Below, one piece after another: positions 48,720 through 60,642 of a DNA stretch of 64,000 nucleotides. The stretch comes from Aselliscus stoliczkanus (lineage: Eukaryota; Chordata; Mammalia; Chiroptera; Hipposideridae), in contig CM066727.1 in assembly GCA_033961575.1 (NCBI GenBank), positions 148,909,434 through 148,973,433 on the forward strand, written 5' to 3'. Position numbers and translations under genes: made by a program. How positions within the stretch are numbered: the first letter of the stretch is position 1; every line of letters begins with the position of its first letter. The notes beneath the pieces were generated by a model. It did not search any database, had not been told where the DNA came from, and was given only the letters and a program-made list of their open reading frames with translations.

Positions 48720-50055
48720 ATACTAAATGAGCATACTTTCCATGTAGCTGGGACGTACTTACACCTGCTTGGTGACCACAGTCAGCAAGCATAGCCTACC
48801 TCACAGAAGACAGTCTATATTAAACATGATCAAATTACTAGTCTCAAAATAATGTTCTCCAGGCTCTTAAATAACAACAGCATTGAAGTTAATATTGGCA
48901 GAGAGAAAATGGTGCTTTATTTCTTTGTGCTCTATTTTATTTTTTTATTGTTTGGAATTAACATTGCTTTCATAACTTTTTTTGTCTCTTGGTTTCTTAT
49001 AGGTTGGGAAATGGCAGTTATCTTTTCAGTTTAGTGGACTGGCTGGATTCAGCCATAGAATCTAGTCAGATCTGTAATGTTTTCTAGGCCTTGAGAGACT
49101 CTTCTGTTTTCTCTGTTCTATGCTGTTATTTATTGTTGACTTGTGTTTTGCGCAGTGCTGACAGAAGGGGATACAAATTGAGCCTTACCTATGTATACAT
49201 ACAATCTGTCACATGAGGCCCCCTGGGAAGATGATAGATTTTCAATTAAGAATTATAGGCATTCACTTACCACTGTTTCATTTTACCAGCTGTGCTTTTC
49301 TCACCTAACACAGATGTAATCCTGTTATCTAATTGCTTTGGTACATTGTGAGCCTATGTTATACTATTAGCTTAGAAATCAGAGAAACTATCAGTTTATT
49401 TTTAGCCTGTGTTAGAAAAAACATTACCTATATGTTTTCTCCCAAGGGTAGTTCTCTGTTTGAAGGTCTTCTCTTAGTTTCTGGTCCTTCTGTATTTATA
49501 TAATAGAGAGATCTTCAAGTCAGGTTTGTAGACGTGCCTCCAAAATAATAGCCAACATCAAGAAAATTTATGCAAAGGACAACTCATTCCTTTCCTTGAA
49601 CATTTAGTAGATGCCCATTGTTTGTTAGATATTGTTAAATGCTAACGATATCAAGATAAATGGGACATTGTCCCTGTCCTCAAGGAGCTCATGTTTTATT
49701 ATAGATTACAAAAGAAATAAATTACAAGGTCATAAGTGTTACAAGGTGGTGATATAAAGTAATATGAGAGCAAGAAAGAGGGAAGATTAACTCTAAATGA
49801 TAGAACCAGGTAAAGTTTGAATTGAATCTCAAGAGATTAATTAATTTAACCAGCATATGAATAGCTACAATATAGTTGCTGGGGGTGTAAAAGAACAATG
49901 CAAAATTCTTACCTTCAAAGAGCTTAGACTAATCAATCTGATACTGCAGCCTGATGAATACTGAGCTAGAGGAATGCATAAAGTGCTTTAGAAACACAGT
50001 AGAGATCTGGAAAGACTATAGGGAGTGATGTACCAGCTGAATCTTGAAGGGCTGA
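48720..50055. other. R3HDM2 intron stretch, decayed repeats
   Basis: No gene seen. From about 49590, phrases such as CTGTCCTCAAGGAGCTCATG and CTTACCTTCAAAGAGCTTAG suggest two old L3/MIR3-like repeats that I cannot classify firmly. Confidence 0.35.
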
Positions 50056-51343
50056 CAGGAGTTAGGAAACTGGAAAATTTACAAATATGTGGAGATTAAA
50101 TAATATACTACTGAACAATCAGTGAGTCAAAGAAGAGATCAAAAGAAAAGTAAATTTGAGACTAATGAAAATGGAAGTAATACATAAAATACAAAACATA
50201 TTGGATGCAGCAAAAGCAGTTCTAAAAGGAAAGTTCATAGTGATAGAGCCTGCATTAAGAAACAAGAAAGATCTCAACCTACCTTTATACCTCAAGGAAC
50301 TAGAAAAAGATGAATAGACTAAGCCCAAAGTTAGTAGAAGGATGAAAAGAACAAATACCAGCAGAAATAAATGGAGACTAAAAGACAATAGAAAAGATCA
50401 ATGAAACTAAGCTGTGTTTTTTTTTAAAGCTAAAATAGTTAAAGCTTTAGTTAGACTCACCAAGAACAAAAAAGAGAGGACTCAAAATCAGAAATGAAAA
50501 GGAGCCATCACAACTGGTACCACAGGAAAAACAGAATCATAAGACACTGGTATGAACAATTATACACCAACGAATAGGATAGCCTAGTCTTCTAGGCTAT
50601 GGATAAATTCCTGGAAATATATAACCTACCAAGACTGAATCATGAAGAAATAGAAAATCTGAACAGACCCATTATTAATAAAGAGATTGAATCAATAATC
50701 AAAAACCCCCAACATATAAAAGTTCAGGATCCAATGGCTTCCTTGGTGAATTCTACTAAACATATAAAGAAGAATTAATACCATTTTTTCTCAAACTCTT
50801 CCAAAAAATAGAAGAGGAGGGAGCACTTCCAAACTCATTTTATGAGTACAGCATAACCCTGATACCAAAATCAACAAGGATATTACAAGAAAATTACAGG
50901 CCTATATCCCTGATGAACATAGATGCAGAAACCCTTGACAAAATATTAGCAAACCAAATTCAGTAATACATTAAAAGGATCACAAACCATAATCCACCAT
51001 AAATAGAATTTATTTCAGGGATACAAGAATGTTTTAACATTTGCAAATCAATGTGATACACCACATTGACAAAATGAGGGATAAAAATCACAATCATCTC
51101 AACAGATGCAGAAAAGGTATTTGACAAAATTCGATAGTCACTTATGATAAAAACTCTAAATAAAGTGGGTATGAGGGAATGTATCTTAATATAATAAAGG
51201 CCATATATTATAAGCCCACAGCTAACATACTCAGTGGTGAAAAGCTGAAAGCGTTTCCTTGCTACTTATTCAATGTAGTATTGGAAGTCCTAGTTGGAGC
51301 AATTAGGCAAAAAAAAAAAAAAAGTTACCAAAATTAAAAAGGA

Positions 51344-51460
51344 GGGCTGGCCGAGTGGTACAGTGGTTAAGTGCTGGCTTGGGAAGCCAGCGGCCCCAGT
51401 TCGGGTCCCACATATGAGGGCCAGTGACACTGCCCTCAAAAACAAAAAAAAAAAGAAAAG
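51344..51460 (+). mobile_element. Short tRNA-derived SINE inside L1
   Basis: GGGCTGGCCGAGTGGTACAG head, TTCGGGTCCCACATATGAGG and an A-rich tail. Confidence 0.93.
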
Positions 51461-52029
51461 AAGAAACTGTCACTATCTGCAGGTGACATGACATACATAC
51501 TACTATGAGCTAAACACTCCACCAAAAACTGTTGGAACTAATGAATAAATTCAGTAAAGGTGCAGGATACAAAATTAATTTACAAAAGTGAGTTGTGTTT
51601 CTGTACACTAATAAAGAACTATCAGAGAAATTAAGAAAAGCATCCCATTTATAATTTCATCAAAAAGAGTAACATACCTAGAAATAAATTTAACCAAGGA
51701 GGTGAAAGACCCATACACTGAAAACCAAGACATTGATGAAAGAAATTGAAGGCACATAAGTGAAAAGACATTCCATGATCATGGATTGGAAGAATTAATA
51801 TTGTTAAAATGTCTACGGTACCCAAAGCAATCTATAGGTTCAGTGCAATCCCTATCAAAATTCCAGTGGCAGTTTTCACAGAGATAGAACAAACAATCCT
51901 AAAATCTGTATGGAAACTACTAGAGACCTTGAATGGCCAAAACAATCTTGAGAAAGAACAAATCTGGAGGCATCACACTTTCTGATTCCAAACATTACAA
52001 AGCTATAGTAATCAAAACAGTATGGTGTT

Positions 52030-52134
52030 GGGCCGGCCGTAGGGTGCATTGGTTAGGAGCTGGCTTGGGACGCCAGCGGCCCCAGTTCGGATCCCACATA
52101 TGAGGGCCAGTGACACTGCCCTCTAAAAAAAAAA
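52030..52134 (+). mobile_element. Short tRNA-derived SINE inside L1
   Basis: GGGCCGGCCGTAGGGTGCAT head, TTCGGATCCCACATATGAGG and an A tail. The duplication is not clear. Confidence 0.92.
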
Positions 52135-52530
52135 GAACACCGATATGATGTTAGCATAAAAACAGACACATAGAGTAATGGAACAGAATAGAGAGCCCAG
52201 AATAAACCCATGCATATATGGCCAATTAATTTACAACAAAGGAACCAAGAACATGCAATGGGGAAAGAAAAGTCTCTTCAATATATGGTCTTGGGAAAAC
52301 TGGACAGCCACATGCCAGAGTGAAACTGGAGCACTGTCTTACATCATACACAAAAATTAAAATGGATTAAAGACTTGAACTTAGGACCTGAACCATAAAA
52401 GAAGAAAACAGGCAGTAAGCTCCTTGACATTGTCTTGGTGATGATTTTTTTGAACTTGACACCAAAAGCAAAGGCAACAAAAGCAAAAATAAACAAGTGG
52501 GATTACATCAAATTAAAAAGTTGCACAATG

Positions 52531-52910
52531 GGGCCGGCCAAGTGGTTCAGTTAGTTGAGTGCAAGTTCTGAGCAACAGGGTTGCTGGTTCGATTCCCACA
52601 TGGGCCAGTGAGCTGCGCTTGAGCTGAGCTTCCACTGAGCTGCCAACAGGTGGCAGGATGGCTCAGCTGGTGAGAGCACGTGCTCCTAACAACAAGGTTG
52701 CTGGTTGGACTCCCGCATGGGATGGTGGGCTATGCCCACCTGCAACTAAGATTGAACATGGCACCTTGAGCTGAGTGGCCTGTGAGGTGCCAAGGGGCGG
52801 CCAGATGGCGACTGGACTTGGAGCTGAGCTAGCTGTGCCCTCCATAACTAAGATTGAAAGACAACAACTTGGCCCTTCCCCTTCCCCAATTCCCAAAAAA
52901 TAAAAAAAAC
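52531..52910 (+). mobile_element. Ves-like composite SINE inside L1
   Basis: Two tRNA-like units (GGGCCGGCCAAGTGGTTCAG; GGATGGCTCAGCTGGTGAGA), then CTAAGATTGAACATGGCACC and a tail CCCTTCCCCTTCCCCAATTC. The 13-bp duplication AAAAAG(T/C)TGCACA lies at 52515-52527 and 52911-52923. Confidence 0.93.
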
Positions 52911-54127
52911 AAAAAGCTGCACAGCAAGGGGAAACAGACCATCAACAAAATGAAAAGACAGCCTACTGAATGGGAGGAAATATTTTCAAAGTATGTATCT
53001 GATAAAGGATTAATATTCAAAATATATAAAGAATTCATACAATTCAATAGAAACAAAAAATCTGATTATAAAAAGCACAGGAACTGAATAGACATTTTTC
53101 CAAAGAAGTTATACAACTGACCAACAGATACATGAAAAGGTGCTCAACATCACTAATCAGGGAAATGCAAATCAAAACCACCATAAGATATTACCTCATA
53201 CCTGTTAGAATGGCTGTCATCAAAAAGACAAGATGAGTGCTGGCAAAGATTTGGAGAAAAGGGAACCCTGGTGCATTGTTGGTGAGAACATAAATTGGTA
53301 CAGCCACTATGGAAAACACTGTGGAGGTTCCTCAAGAAATTAAAAATGGAACTACCATACAACCCAGCAGTCCCACTTCTGGGTATATATCTGAAGGAAA
53401 TCACTATATTGAAGAGATATCTGCTTCCCCATGTTGATTGCAGCATTATTCACAGTAGCCAAGACAAGAAAACAACCTAAGTATTCAGCAACAAATGAGT
53501 AGATAAAGAAAATGTTACATATATGCACGCACACACAATGAAATATTATGCAGCCATGAAAAGAAGGAAATCCTGTCATTTGTGACAACGTGGATGGAGA
53601 ATGGATGTTGAGGGCATTATGCTAAGAGAAGTAAGTCAGAGAAAGACAAGCACTGTATGATCACACTTATGTGGAATCTATTAAAAAAGAAAAAGCAAGT
53701 TCAAATGCAGAGTACAGATTGGTAGTTGCCAGAGGCGGGGGTGAACGGTGGGTGAAATGGGTAAAGGTGGACAAAAGGTACAAACTTCCAATTATGAGAA
53801 ACTAAGCCTTGGTGATGTAATATACAGCATGCTGACTATAGTTAATAATACTATATTTTATATTCTGTTGCTAACAGATCTTAAAAATCCTCATCACAAG
53901 GATAAAATTTGTAAATGTCTGGTGATGGATGTTAACTAGACTTATTGTGATTATTTTATAATACATACATATATTGAATCATGTACAGTTTAACTGATAT
54001 ATTTATCATAAATGGGGGCAGGTTTGGTTGTTAGAGGAGTGTTGGTAGAGAGTTCACTTTTGGAAATATGTAGCAGCTAGTTATCTAAATGAATCTGCAG
54101 CTCTAGAGAGAGGCAGGCATATTTAGG

Positions 54128-54197
54128 TTTTAGAGTACACTGCACATGTAGGGGGTTCAATCCATGTAAGGGTATGAGATCACTTTGGGCAAACTAG
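54128..54197 (+). repeat. 70-bp direct repeat, copy 1
   Basis: Starts TTTTAGAGTACACTGCAC and ends TTTGGGCAAACTAG. Copy 2 at 54595-54664 differs by one base (CCATGTAAGG against CCATATAAGG). Confidence 0.95.
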
Positions 54198-54487
54198 TTG
54201 AGTGATGAGAGAGCTGAGATGAGTTCCCAGAAATTACCAGAATTTAAGAGGTAATTATAGCCTAATGGCATTGCATTTTAATGCAAAGATTGACATTTTT
54301 GGGACCACGGCAGCCTGTGCCTGTTCCTAACACGTAACCCACTAGTGTTTTGAGAAGGAGCAGATGAAGGTGTGAGAAGCTGCTGCTTCAACTATTTGAC
54401 AGGTACTTCAGAGTAAGTTAGCTCTGTTATTTGTGCTAGTGGTTGATTTATTTTAATTGGTTCTTACATGGAATGCATTTTTTCCCC

Positions 54488-54845
54488 CCTGTGTGGCTTA
54501 AACAACAGATATTTTTTTTTTTCTCAGTTCTGGAAGCTAGAAGTTCAAGATCAGGGTGCCCATCATGGTTGGGTTCTGGGGAAGACTGTCTTCCTTTTAG
54601 AGTACACTGCACATGTAGGGGGTTCAATCCATATAAGGGTATGAGATCACTTTGGGCAAACTAGCCTTGCCGAAGGCTGGCCACCTTCTTACTGTGTCCT
54701 CACAGAGCGGAGCGAGCACTCTCTAGCGTCTCCTCCCATGGATTAGAACCTTACTCTTATGACTTCATTTAACCTTAATTCTCCAAATAGTCATGTTGGG
54801 GATTGGGCTTCAGCATATGAATTTGGCAGTAGGGGACAAACATAA
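54488..54845 (-). mobile_element. MLT1-type LTR fragment with an internal templated insert
   Basis: AAACAACAGATATTTTTTTT, TCTCAGTTCTGGAAGCTAGA and CTTCTTACTGTGTCCTCACA are reversed MLT1 blocks. The normal run is broken after CTGTCTTCC by the 70-bp repeat. Confidence 0.7.
54595..54664 (+). repeat. 70-bp direct repeat, copy 2, inside an LTR
   Basis: Copy of 54128-54197 with one mismatch, placed between LTR blocks that would otherwise be adjacent. Confidence 0.95.
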
Positions 54846-55315
54846 AGTCCGTAAACACCACCTGAAGCCCCCATGAATCTCACCATCCCTAAAAGAGGGA
54901 CAGCCACGTGTTATACAACATGAAGCTACAAGCTCTGAAGTAGTCTTGTCAAAATAGCTGAATTTAAATTTAATCAAGCTTTTAGATTTAATTTTCTGAT
55001 TCTTGGAAGTTAGAGGATATAGCAGAGATTGATCAAAAAGGGCCAGGTAGAAAAAATTTCCCAGTTTGCAGACTGTCACAACTACTCTGCCCTTGTATGG
55101 CAAAAGCAGCCATGGACATTATGTAAATAAATGGGCACAGCTGTGTTACAATAAAACTTTATGGACACTGATACCTGAGTCACATGTAATTGTCATGGGT
55201 CATAAAATATTACTCTTGATTTTTTTCCAAATATTTAGCAATGTTACAATCATTCTTAGTTTGGCTGTACAAAAGCAGGTGGTGGTTGTAAATCATATCT
55301 GTTAAAAGAATTATA
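54846..55315. other. R3HDM2 intron stretch, nothing recognised with certainty
   Basis: No gene. TGGGCACAGCTGTGTTACAA and CTTTATGGACACTGATACCT hint at an old repeat that I cannot name. Confidence 0.35.
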
Positions 55316-55319
55316 TCTA

Positions 55320-55905
55320 GATCATATAAAAAACTTACAACTCCATGGTAAATGACAAATAACCCAATTCAAAAATGGACCAAGGATTCAATAGACATGT
55401 TTCCAAAGAAGATACACAAATGGCCAAGAAGCATACAAAAAAATGCTCCACATTATTAATTACTGAGAAAATACAGTCAAAACCATAATGAGATAACAGT
55501 TCATAGCCACTAGGGTGACTATAATCAAAAAGTCAGATAATAACAAGTGTGGAGAAACTGGAACCCTCATACACTGAGGTGGGAATGTGAAATGGAGTAG
55601 CCACTTCGAAAAAATTCTCAGAAGGTTAAACAGTCACCATTTGATTTAGCAATTCTATTTCCAATGGAAATGAAAATATGTCCACACAAAACCTTGTACA
55701 CAGATGTTCATAGCAAGCAATGTTCATAATAGTGAAAAAGTGGAAACAATCCAGGTGTCTTCATTGATAAATGGATAAAATATTGTATATCTCATACAAA
55801 GGAATATTAATCAGCCATAAAGAGTGAAGTACTGATACATATTACAAAATGGATGAACTTTGAAAACATGCTGTGTGAAAGAAGCCACACAGAAAAATGA
55901 TTCTG
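55320..55905 (+). mobile_element. Older L1 fragment (late ORF2)
   Basis: ACCCAATTCAAAAATGGACC, ATGTTTCCAAAGAAGATACA, GGAAACAATCCAGGTGTCTT and ATTAATCAGCCATAAAGAGT are late-ORF2 L1M phrases. It is more diverged than the L1 at 50-54 kb. Confidence 0.85.
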
Positions 55906-56084
55906 ATGGAATGCATTTTAAGTCTTGTTTGAATTTGGATATGCTTTGTAATTCACAAAGTTCTGATAAAGTTATTGTAGCCTGTAAGCTAGTTGGCATG
56001 ACACAGGCTAAAAATTCGTTCAGTCCCCATACTTACAAGGTAGTTAAGTAAACAAAGAGTGTGATATCATGAAAGCATAATAAT

Positions 56085-56625
56085 AATGCATATTAGATCA
56101 TTCAATCCTCAGAATAATAATTTCCATGGAGTAGTACTGTATAATCCTATTTTACAATTAGAGTTTAGGGAGTGACTTAGTCTCTCCAGCTGCTGTAACA
56201 AAATATCACAGGCTGGTGCTGGCTTATCAACAACAGAAATTTATTTCTTACAGTTTTAGAGTCTGGGAAGTCCAAGATCAAGGCACCAGCATGGTCACAT
56301 TCTGGGGAGGGCTCTCTTCCTTGTTCTTAGCCAGTGTCTTAATGTGTCAGAAGGGCATAGGGATCTCTCTGGAGCTTTTTTTTGTAAGGCACTAAATCCA
56401 TTCATGAAGACTGTTCTCATGACCTAATCACTTCCTACTAAAGGCCCCACCTCCTATACTATCATCTTTGGGAGTTAGGAGTCAACATGAATTTTGGGAG
56501 GACCCATTTAGACTATTATAGAGAGGTTCAGTTAAGTTATTTGTCCATCATCATGCGGCCAGAACATAACTCGGTTTCATGCTGAAGTCTGTGCTTGTAA
56601 CCATCACTTTGAATTGCTTTGCAGG
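56085..56625 (-). mobile_element. MIR SINE, split in two by an LTR
   Basis: The left part ends CCTATTTTACAATTAGAGTT and the right part starts GAGAGGTTCAGTTAAGTTAT, then CATGCGGCCAGAACATAACT. Together they read as a reversed MIR with the LTR at 56173-56520 removed. Confidence 0.7.
56173..56520 (-). mobile_element. MLT1/MST-type (MaLR) solo LTR inside a MIR
   Basis: It starts TGACTTAGTCTCTCCAGCTG, contains GGGAAGTCCAAGATCAAGGC and CTCATGACCTAATCACTTCC, and ends TAGACTATTATA. Five-base flanks GGGAG and GAGAG look like its target duplication. Confidence 0.8.
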
Positions 56626-56689
56626 ACACTGCAAAATTTACACTAATAGCCAAGAGTTTGGGTTAATGCTGCTGCTTGTTTTGTTTTTT

Positions 56690-57240
56690 TTTACCCTAAC
56701 TTTTTTATTTGGTATAATTCCAAACCTACAGAAAAGTTGAAAGAGCGATACAGTGAACACCAGTATGACTTTTACCTATATTTGTCAAATAGTTTGCCAT
56801 ATTGGTGCTCTCACACTTTCTTTACCCTTTTCTTCTCCTACCCCCCCTTTCCATCTCTCTTTCCCCCTTCCCTCCTTACACATATATACATTTTTTGTGT
56901 GTGTGTCTTCGGAATTTTTATTTAGTGTGTTAGGAAATGACAGACATCAGGAAACTTCACCCCAAAATTTCTTAAGCATATGTTGCCCAAAAACAAGATG
57001 TTTAACCTATATTATCACAATACTGTTATCAATATCATTATCATATTTAAAATGTTTTACAGTAATATATAATTACATATAGTCTATACTCTAATTTCCT
57101 CAGTTAGCTTAATAATTGAGATAATGCTTTGTAGCTTTCCCTCCAGCCTGGATTTATTTAAGGATCATGAATTTAATTGTCATGTCTTTTTAGTCTTTTA
57201 ATTCAGAGCAGTTCTCTTCTTTTTGTTTTCCATGTCATTG
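56690..57240 (-). mobile_element. L1M 3'-UTR-like sequence, antisense (tentative)
   Basis: TTGGTATAATTCCAAACCTA, then AGTGAACACCAGTATGACTT and a (TG)n run near 56895, resemble the reversed 3' region of old L1M elements. Confidence 0.4.
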
Positions 57241-57763
57241 GTATTTTTCTTACTGAAATATTGTCACTTAAGGACTGTTTCTCTCTTTGTATCATCTGCT
57301 GTCTGAATTAAAATCTTCTTAGAAAGGGAAACTTCTAAACCAGGGCTTTCATACTTGTGCGTTGAATCTGAACCTGCATTCATTTGCATATATGTTTTAC
57401 ATACAATCTAGGAAACTGACATAAAGTTAGGGTGTTCATTGTATCAAACATTTCTGTTGGAGTATGGTTTTATGGCTCCTCATTAGAAAATCCAAAATAG
57501 AATTAGCTTTAGAATTGGGATCTGGTATACCCAATACGTTCAGTGCAATAGACTGAGAATGTCCTGCTCTAGGACACTATATGAAACCAGACATGTCAGT
57601 CTCCTCCACAAAAAACAGTTTACAATGAAGGTGAAACCCATTAAGTCTATCAATGTGTTCCTTTGATATGGAAACATAAGCTGTAAGGAAAGGGATAATG
57701 TGCTATTAACAGGTTCTGTTGAAATATTTAAAATCCTGCCTGGAAGAAATGTAGAAAACATAT

Positions 57764-57770
<7 letters not shown>

Positions 57771-57818
<48 letters not shown>
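57771..57818. repeat. (AT)n microsatellite
   Basis: About 24 AT units next to the poly-T start of the following SINE. Confidence 0.95.
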
Positions 57819-57822
<4 letters not shown>

Positions 57823-57942
57823 TTTTTTTTTTTTTTTTTTTTTTTTAAGAGGGTAGTGTCACTAGCCCTCATATGTGGGATCCAAACTGTGGCCGCTGGC
57901 GTCCCAAGCCAGCTCTTAACCACCGCGTCACTCGGCCGGCCC
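57823..57942 (-). mobile_element. Short tRNA-derived SINE, antisense
   Basis: Poly-T, GGGTAGTGTCACTAGCCCTC and reversed head CACTCGGCCGGCCC. Confidence 0.93.
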
Positions 57943-58820
57943 TAGAATATATTTTTTGGAAGGGGAAATTGGTCATTTCCAAAAGTTATAGATAATATTT
58001 TACTTAACACCAGTACTAACCTGTTAATTATATTGGTTATAATTAACCTGTTAATTATATGGGTTATATATTATTCTTTTATATGGATGATTGCCCTAAG
58101 ATTACTTAAGAAATTAGCTGCTTGGCAACTAAAAGTGCAGATATTAAAATGAATTGCATGCCTTCCAACTATTTCTGTTATTTGGCTAATTTTAGAACCA
58201 TGTAGAGCTCCTGTGGAATTGTAATCTCTGGGGATTTTAATAGTCAAGACAGACAATATTCAGCTTTTTGGAGTAAGGAGGAATAAAGGTAGCTTCAAAT
58301 TAATTTTTGTACTGTCACCCAGACTAATTAAGACACAGTCCAGTGAAAAGTCAGAACTGTTCTGAGAATTTTATTTCACTGTTGCTGAAAACTTGTTCGA
58401 GCCTAGGCACTGGGCATGCAAGGGATAAATTTTTTTCTCTCCTAGGTGAATTGCTGGAGGCTATCCACTATCCTTTCCCCACTGTCTTCCCAGGTTATCC
58501 TTGGTAAGAGATAACACATCTGAACTAGACATCAGGTGAGCATTACACTTAGGTACTTGTGGGTGAATTTTATGACACTGGAATCATTTTTTATGTGTGT
58601 GAATTAGATTAATGTAGGATATTTTGAGGAGAAATTTAATTATTCCATGTACACTTAACTATACCTGAAACGTGAAAACCTTGATGGAGTTGGGTAAGAT
58701 CTCAACATAAAACATAAGAAATAGCAAGTTAAAGGAATGGTTATTTTGACTGACTAATTTACATATAGTTAAAATGGAGTAAGATTTTACATACGGAGTA
58801 AATTGAAAATGTAGGACTTT
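57943..58820. other. R3HDM2 intron stretch, nothing recognised
   Basis: AT-rich. It includes a small tandem repeat of AACCTGTTAATTATATGGGTTA-type units near 58018-58066. No gene was seen. Confidence 0.4.
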
Positions 58821-58932
58821 GGGGCCGGCCGAGTGGCGCAGTGGTTAAGCGCTTGCCTTGGAAGCCAGCGGCCCCGGTTCGGTCCCACATATGAGGGCCA
58901 GTGACACTGCCCTAAAAAAAAAATAAAAAAAT
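58821..58932 (+). mobile_element. Short tRNA-derived SINE
   Basis: GGGCCGGCCGAGTGGCGCAG head and A-rich tail. The 15-bp duplication AAAATGTAGGACTTT lies at 58806-58820 and 58933-58947. Confidence 0.95.
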
Positions 58933-59751
58933 AAAATGTAGGACTTTGTTGCTAGAAATTTTAAGGAGACTAGAAAAAATGCTAAGAAATTATTGTAAAT
59001 CAAGAAAAATCCAAAAAATAGAATTTTTTTTTTGATCCTGGATTTATACAAATGGTATAATGTTGAAATGTTGAAAACTGAAAAACAAATCTACATATTA
59101 CTGTCACTGAATTAAAGCCCATGTGCTCCCTCCACCCCTTCCTGCTGGGGCTTTCCTACATGAGCTCTAGAAGAGAGGGTTCTGTGTTCCTTGGAGAAAT
59201 GAGCTGCCCTCAAAGAACTTACTGTTTGGTGAGGCACAATGTTATGAAAGGGGTAGCAGGATGGTTTTTATTTATTTTTGTTTATTTACAAATGACATGG
59301 ATTTGTTTTATAATTAGAGGAAAAAATCAGTTACTTAACATTTTTTAGAAGGATAAAGGGGTGCTGTTTTTTTGTGGTGCCTCAGAGGCAGTTGGCTGCA
59401 TCAGGATGAAGTTGGACATCTTTTCCCAGCCACTGACTACCAGAAACTCACTGAAGTCAATGACAAACACCAACTTCATACCTTTTATGAGAGGCATGTG
59501 GCCACAAAAGTTGCTGCTGACACTCTGGGTGAAGAATGGAAGGGTTATGTGATTCGAATCAATGGTGGAAATGACAAGTTTTTCCCAGGAAGCAGGGTGT
59601 CTTGACCCATGACACTGCCCACCTACTACTGAGTAAGGGGCATTCCTGTTATGGACAAGGAGAACAGGATAGAAAGCACAAGCCTCTTCCGGGTTGCACT
59701 GTGGATGTCAATCTGAGTGTTCTCATTTTGGTCTCTAAAAAATGGGGAGAG

Positions 59752-60178
59752 GGACCGGCCAAGTGGTGCATTGGTTAAGAGCTGGTTTTGGGATGCCAGT
59801 GGCCCTGGTTCAGATCCCACATATGAGGGCCAGTGACACTGCCCTCTACAACAACAGCTCCACCTGGAGCTGGGATGTGGAAGCCCCAGCGACAATGTAG
59901 GCTGCAGCCCCTGCTGCAGTGGGCTGCCATAGGCTACAATGAGTGGCCGCAGCCAGCGTGAGCTGCCAATAGCTGCTTTGAGCGGCTGTCCAGAGGCCGG
60001 CGACTGAGCTGCCTCACCCGGGAAGAGTGCAATGAGGATACCAACATGGGCCAGTGAAGCAGTGTCCTCCGCAACTAGACTGAAGAACAAGAAAACAGCA
60101 ACTTGTCTGTCCCCCTTCCCCGATTCCCCAATGCTGTTCCCCTCCCCCAATTCCCTAATAACATCTTAAAAAAAAAAA
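59752..60178 (+). mobile_element. Long-form tRNA-derived SINE inside the RPS6 pseudogene (1)
   Basis: GACCGGCCAAGTGGTGCATT head, long body, tail CCCCAATTCCCTAATAACAT then an A run. Its target AAAAAATGGGGAGAG recurs after the tail as AAAAGGGGGGAGGGGAGA. Confidence 0.93.
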
Positions 60179-60195
60179 GGGGGGGAGGGGAGAAA

Positions 60196-60642
60196 GGGCC
60201 AGCCGAGTGGCGCACTGGTTAAGAGCTGGCCTGGGACGCCAGCGCCCCGGTTCAGATCCCACATATGAGGGCCAGTGACACTGCCCTCTACAGCTAAGGT
60301 AGTGAACAACAGCTCCACCTGGAGCTGGGCTGTGCTAGCCCCGGTGACAGTGTTGGCTGCAACCCCTGCTGCAGTGGGCCGCCGTAGGCTACAGTGAATG
60401 GCTGGCAGCCAGCGTGAGTGGCCAATAGCCGCAATGAGTGACCATCCAGAGGCCAGCGATGACCGATCTGATTCATCCGGGAAGAGTGCAATGATGATAC
60501 CAACATGGGCCAGTGAAGCAATGTCCTCCACAACTAGACTGAACAAACAAACAAAAAGACAGCAACTTGTCTGTTCCCCTTCCCTGATTCCCCAACGCTG
60601 TTCCCCTCCCCCAGTTCCCCAATAAAATCTTAGAATAAAAAA
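60196..60642 (+). mobile_element. Long-form tRNA-derived SINE inside the RPS6 pseudogene (2)
   Basis: GGGCCAGCCGAGTGGCGCAC head and tail CCCCAATAAAATCTTAGAAT. The duplication GGGGAGAAAG flanks it (before 60196 and after 60642). Confidence 0.93.

Larger units (their letters stand above)
50060..54015 (+). mobile_element. L1 LINE (ORF2 3' half and 3' UTR), broken
   Basis: Sense-strand L1. Reverse-transcriptase-region text (GTTCAGGATCCAATGGCTTC, CATAACCCTGATACCAAAAT, ATCTCAACAGATGCAGAAAA) is followed by the late ORF2 phrases ATTATGCAGCCATGAAAAGA and an L1MA-like 3' UTR (TGGTAGTTGCCAGAGGCGGG). It has many stops and frameshifts and holds three SINEs (51344, 52030, 52531), so it is dead. Confidence 0.88.

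Noticed and set aside
57540..57945. Frames with repeated Tyr-Ile and poly-Lys or Phe.
   Set aside because: These are translations of the AT microsatellite and the SINE poly-T.
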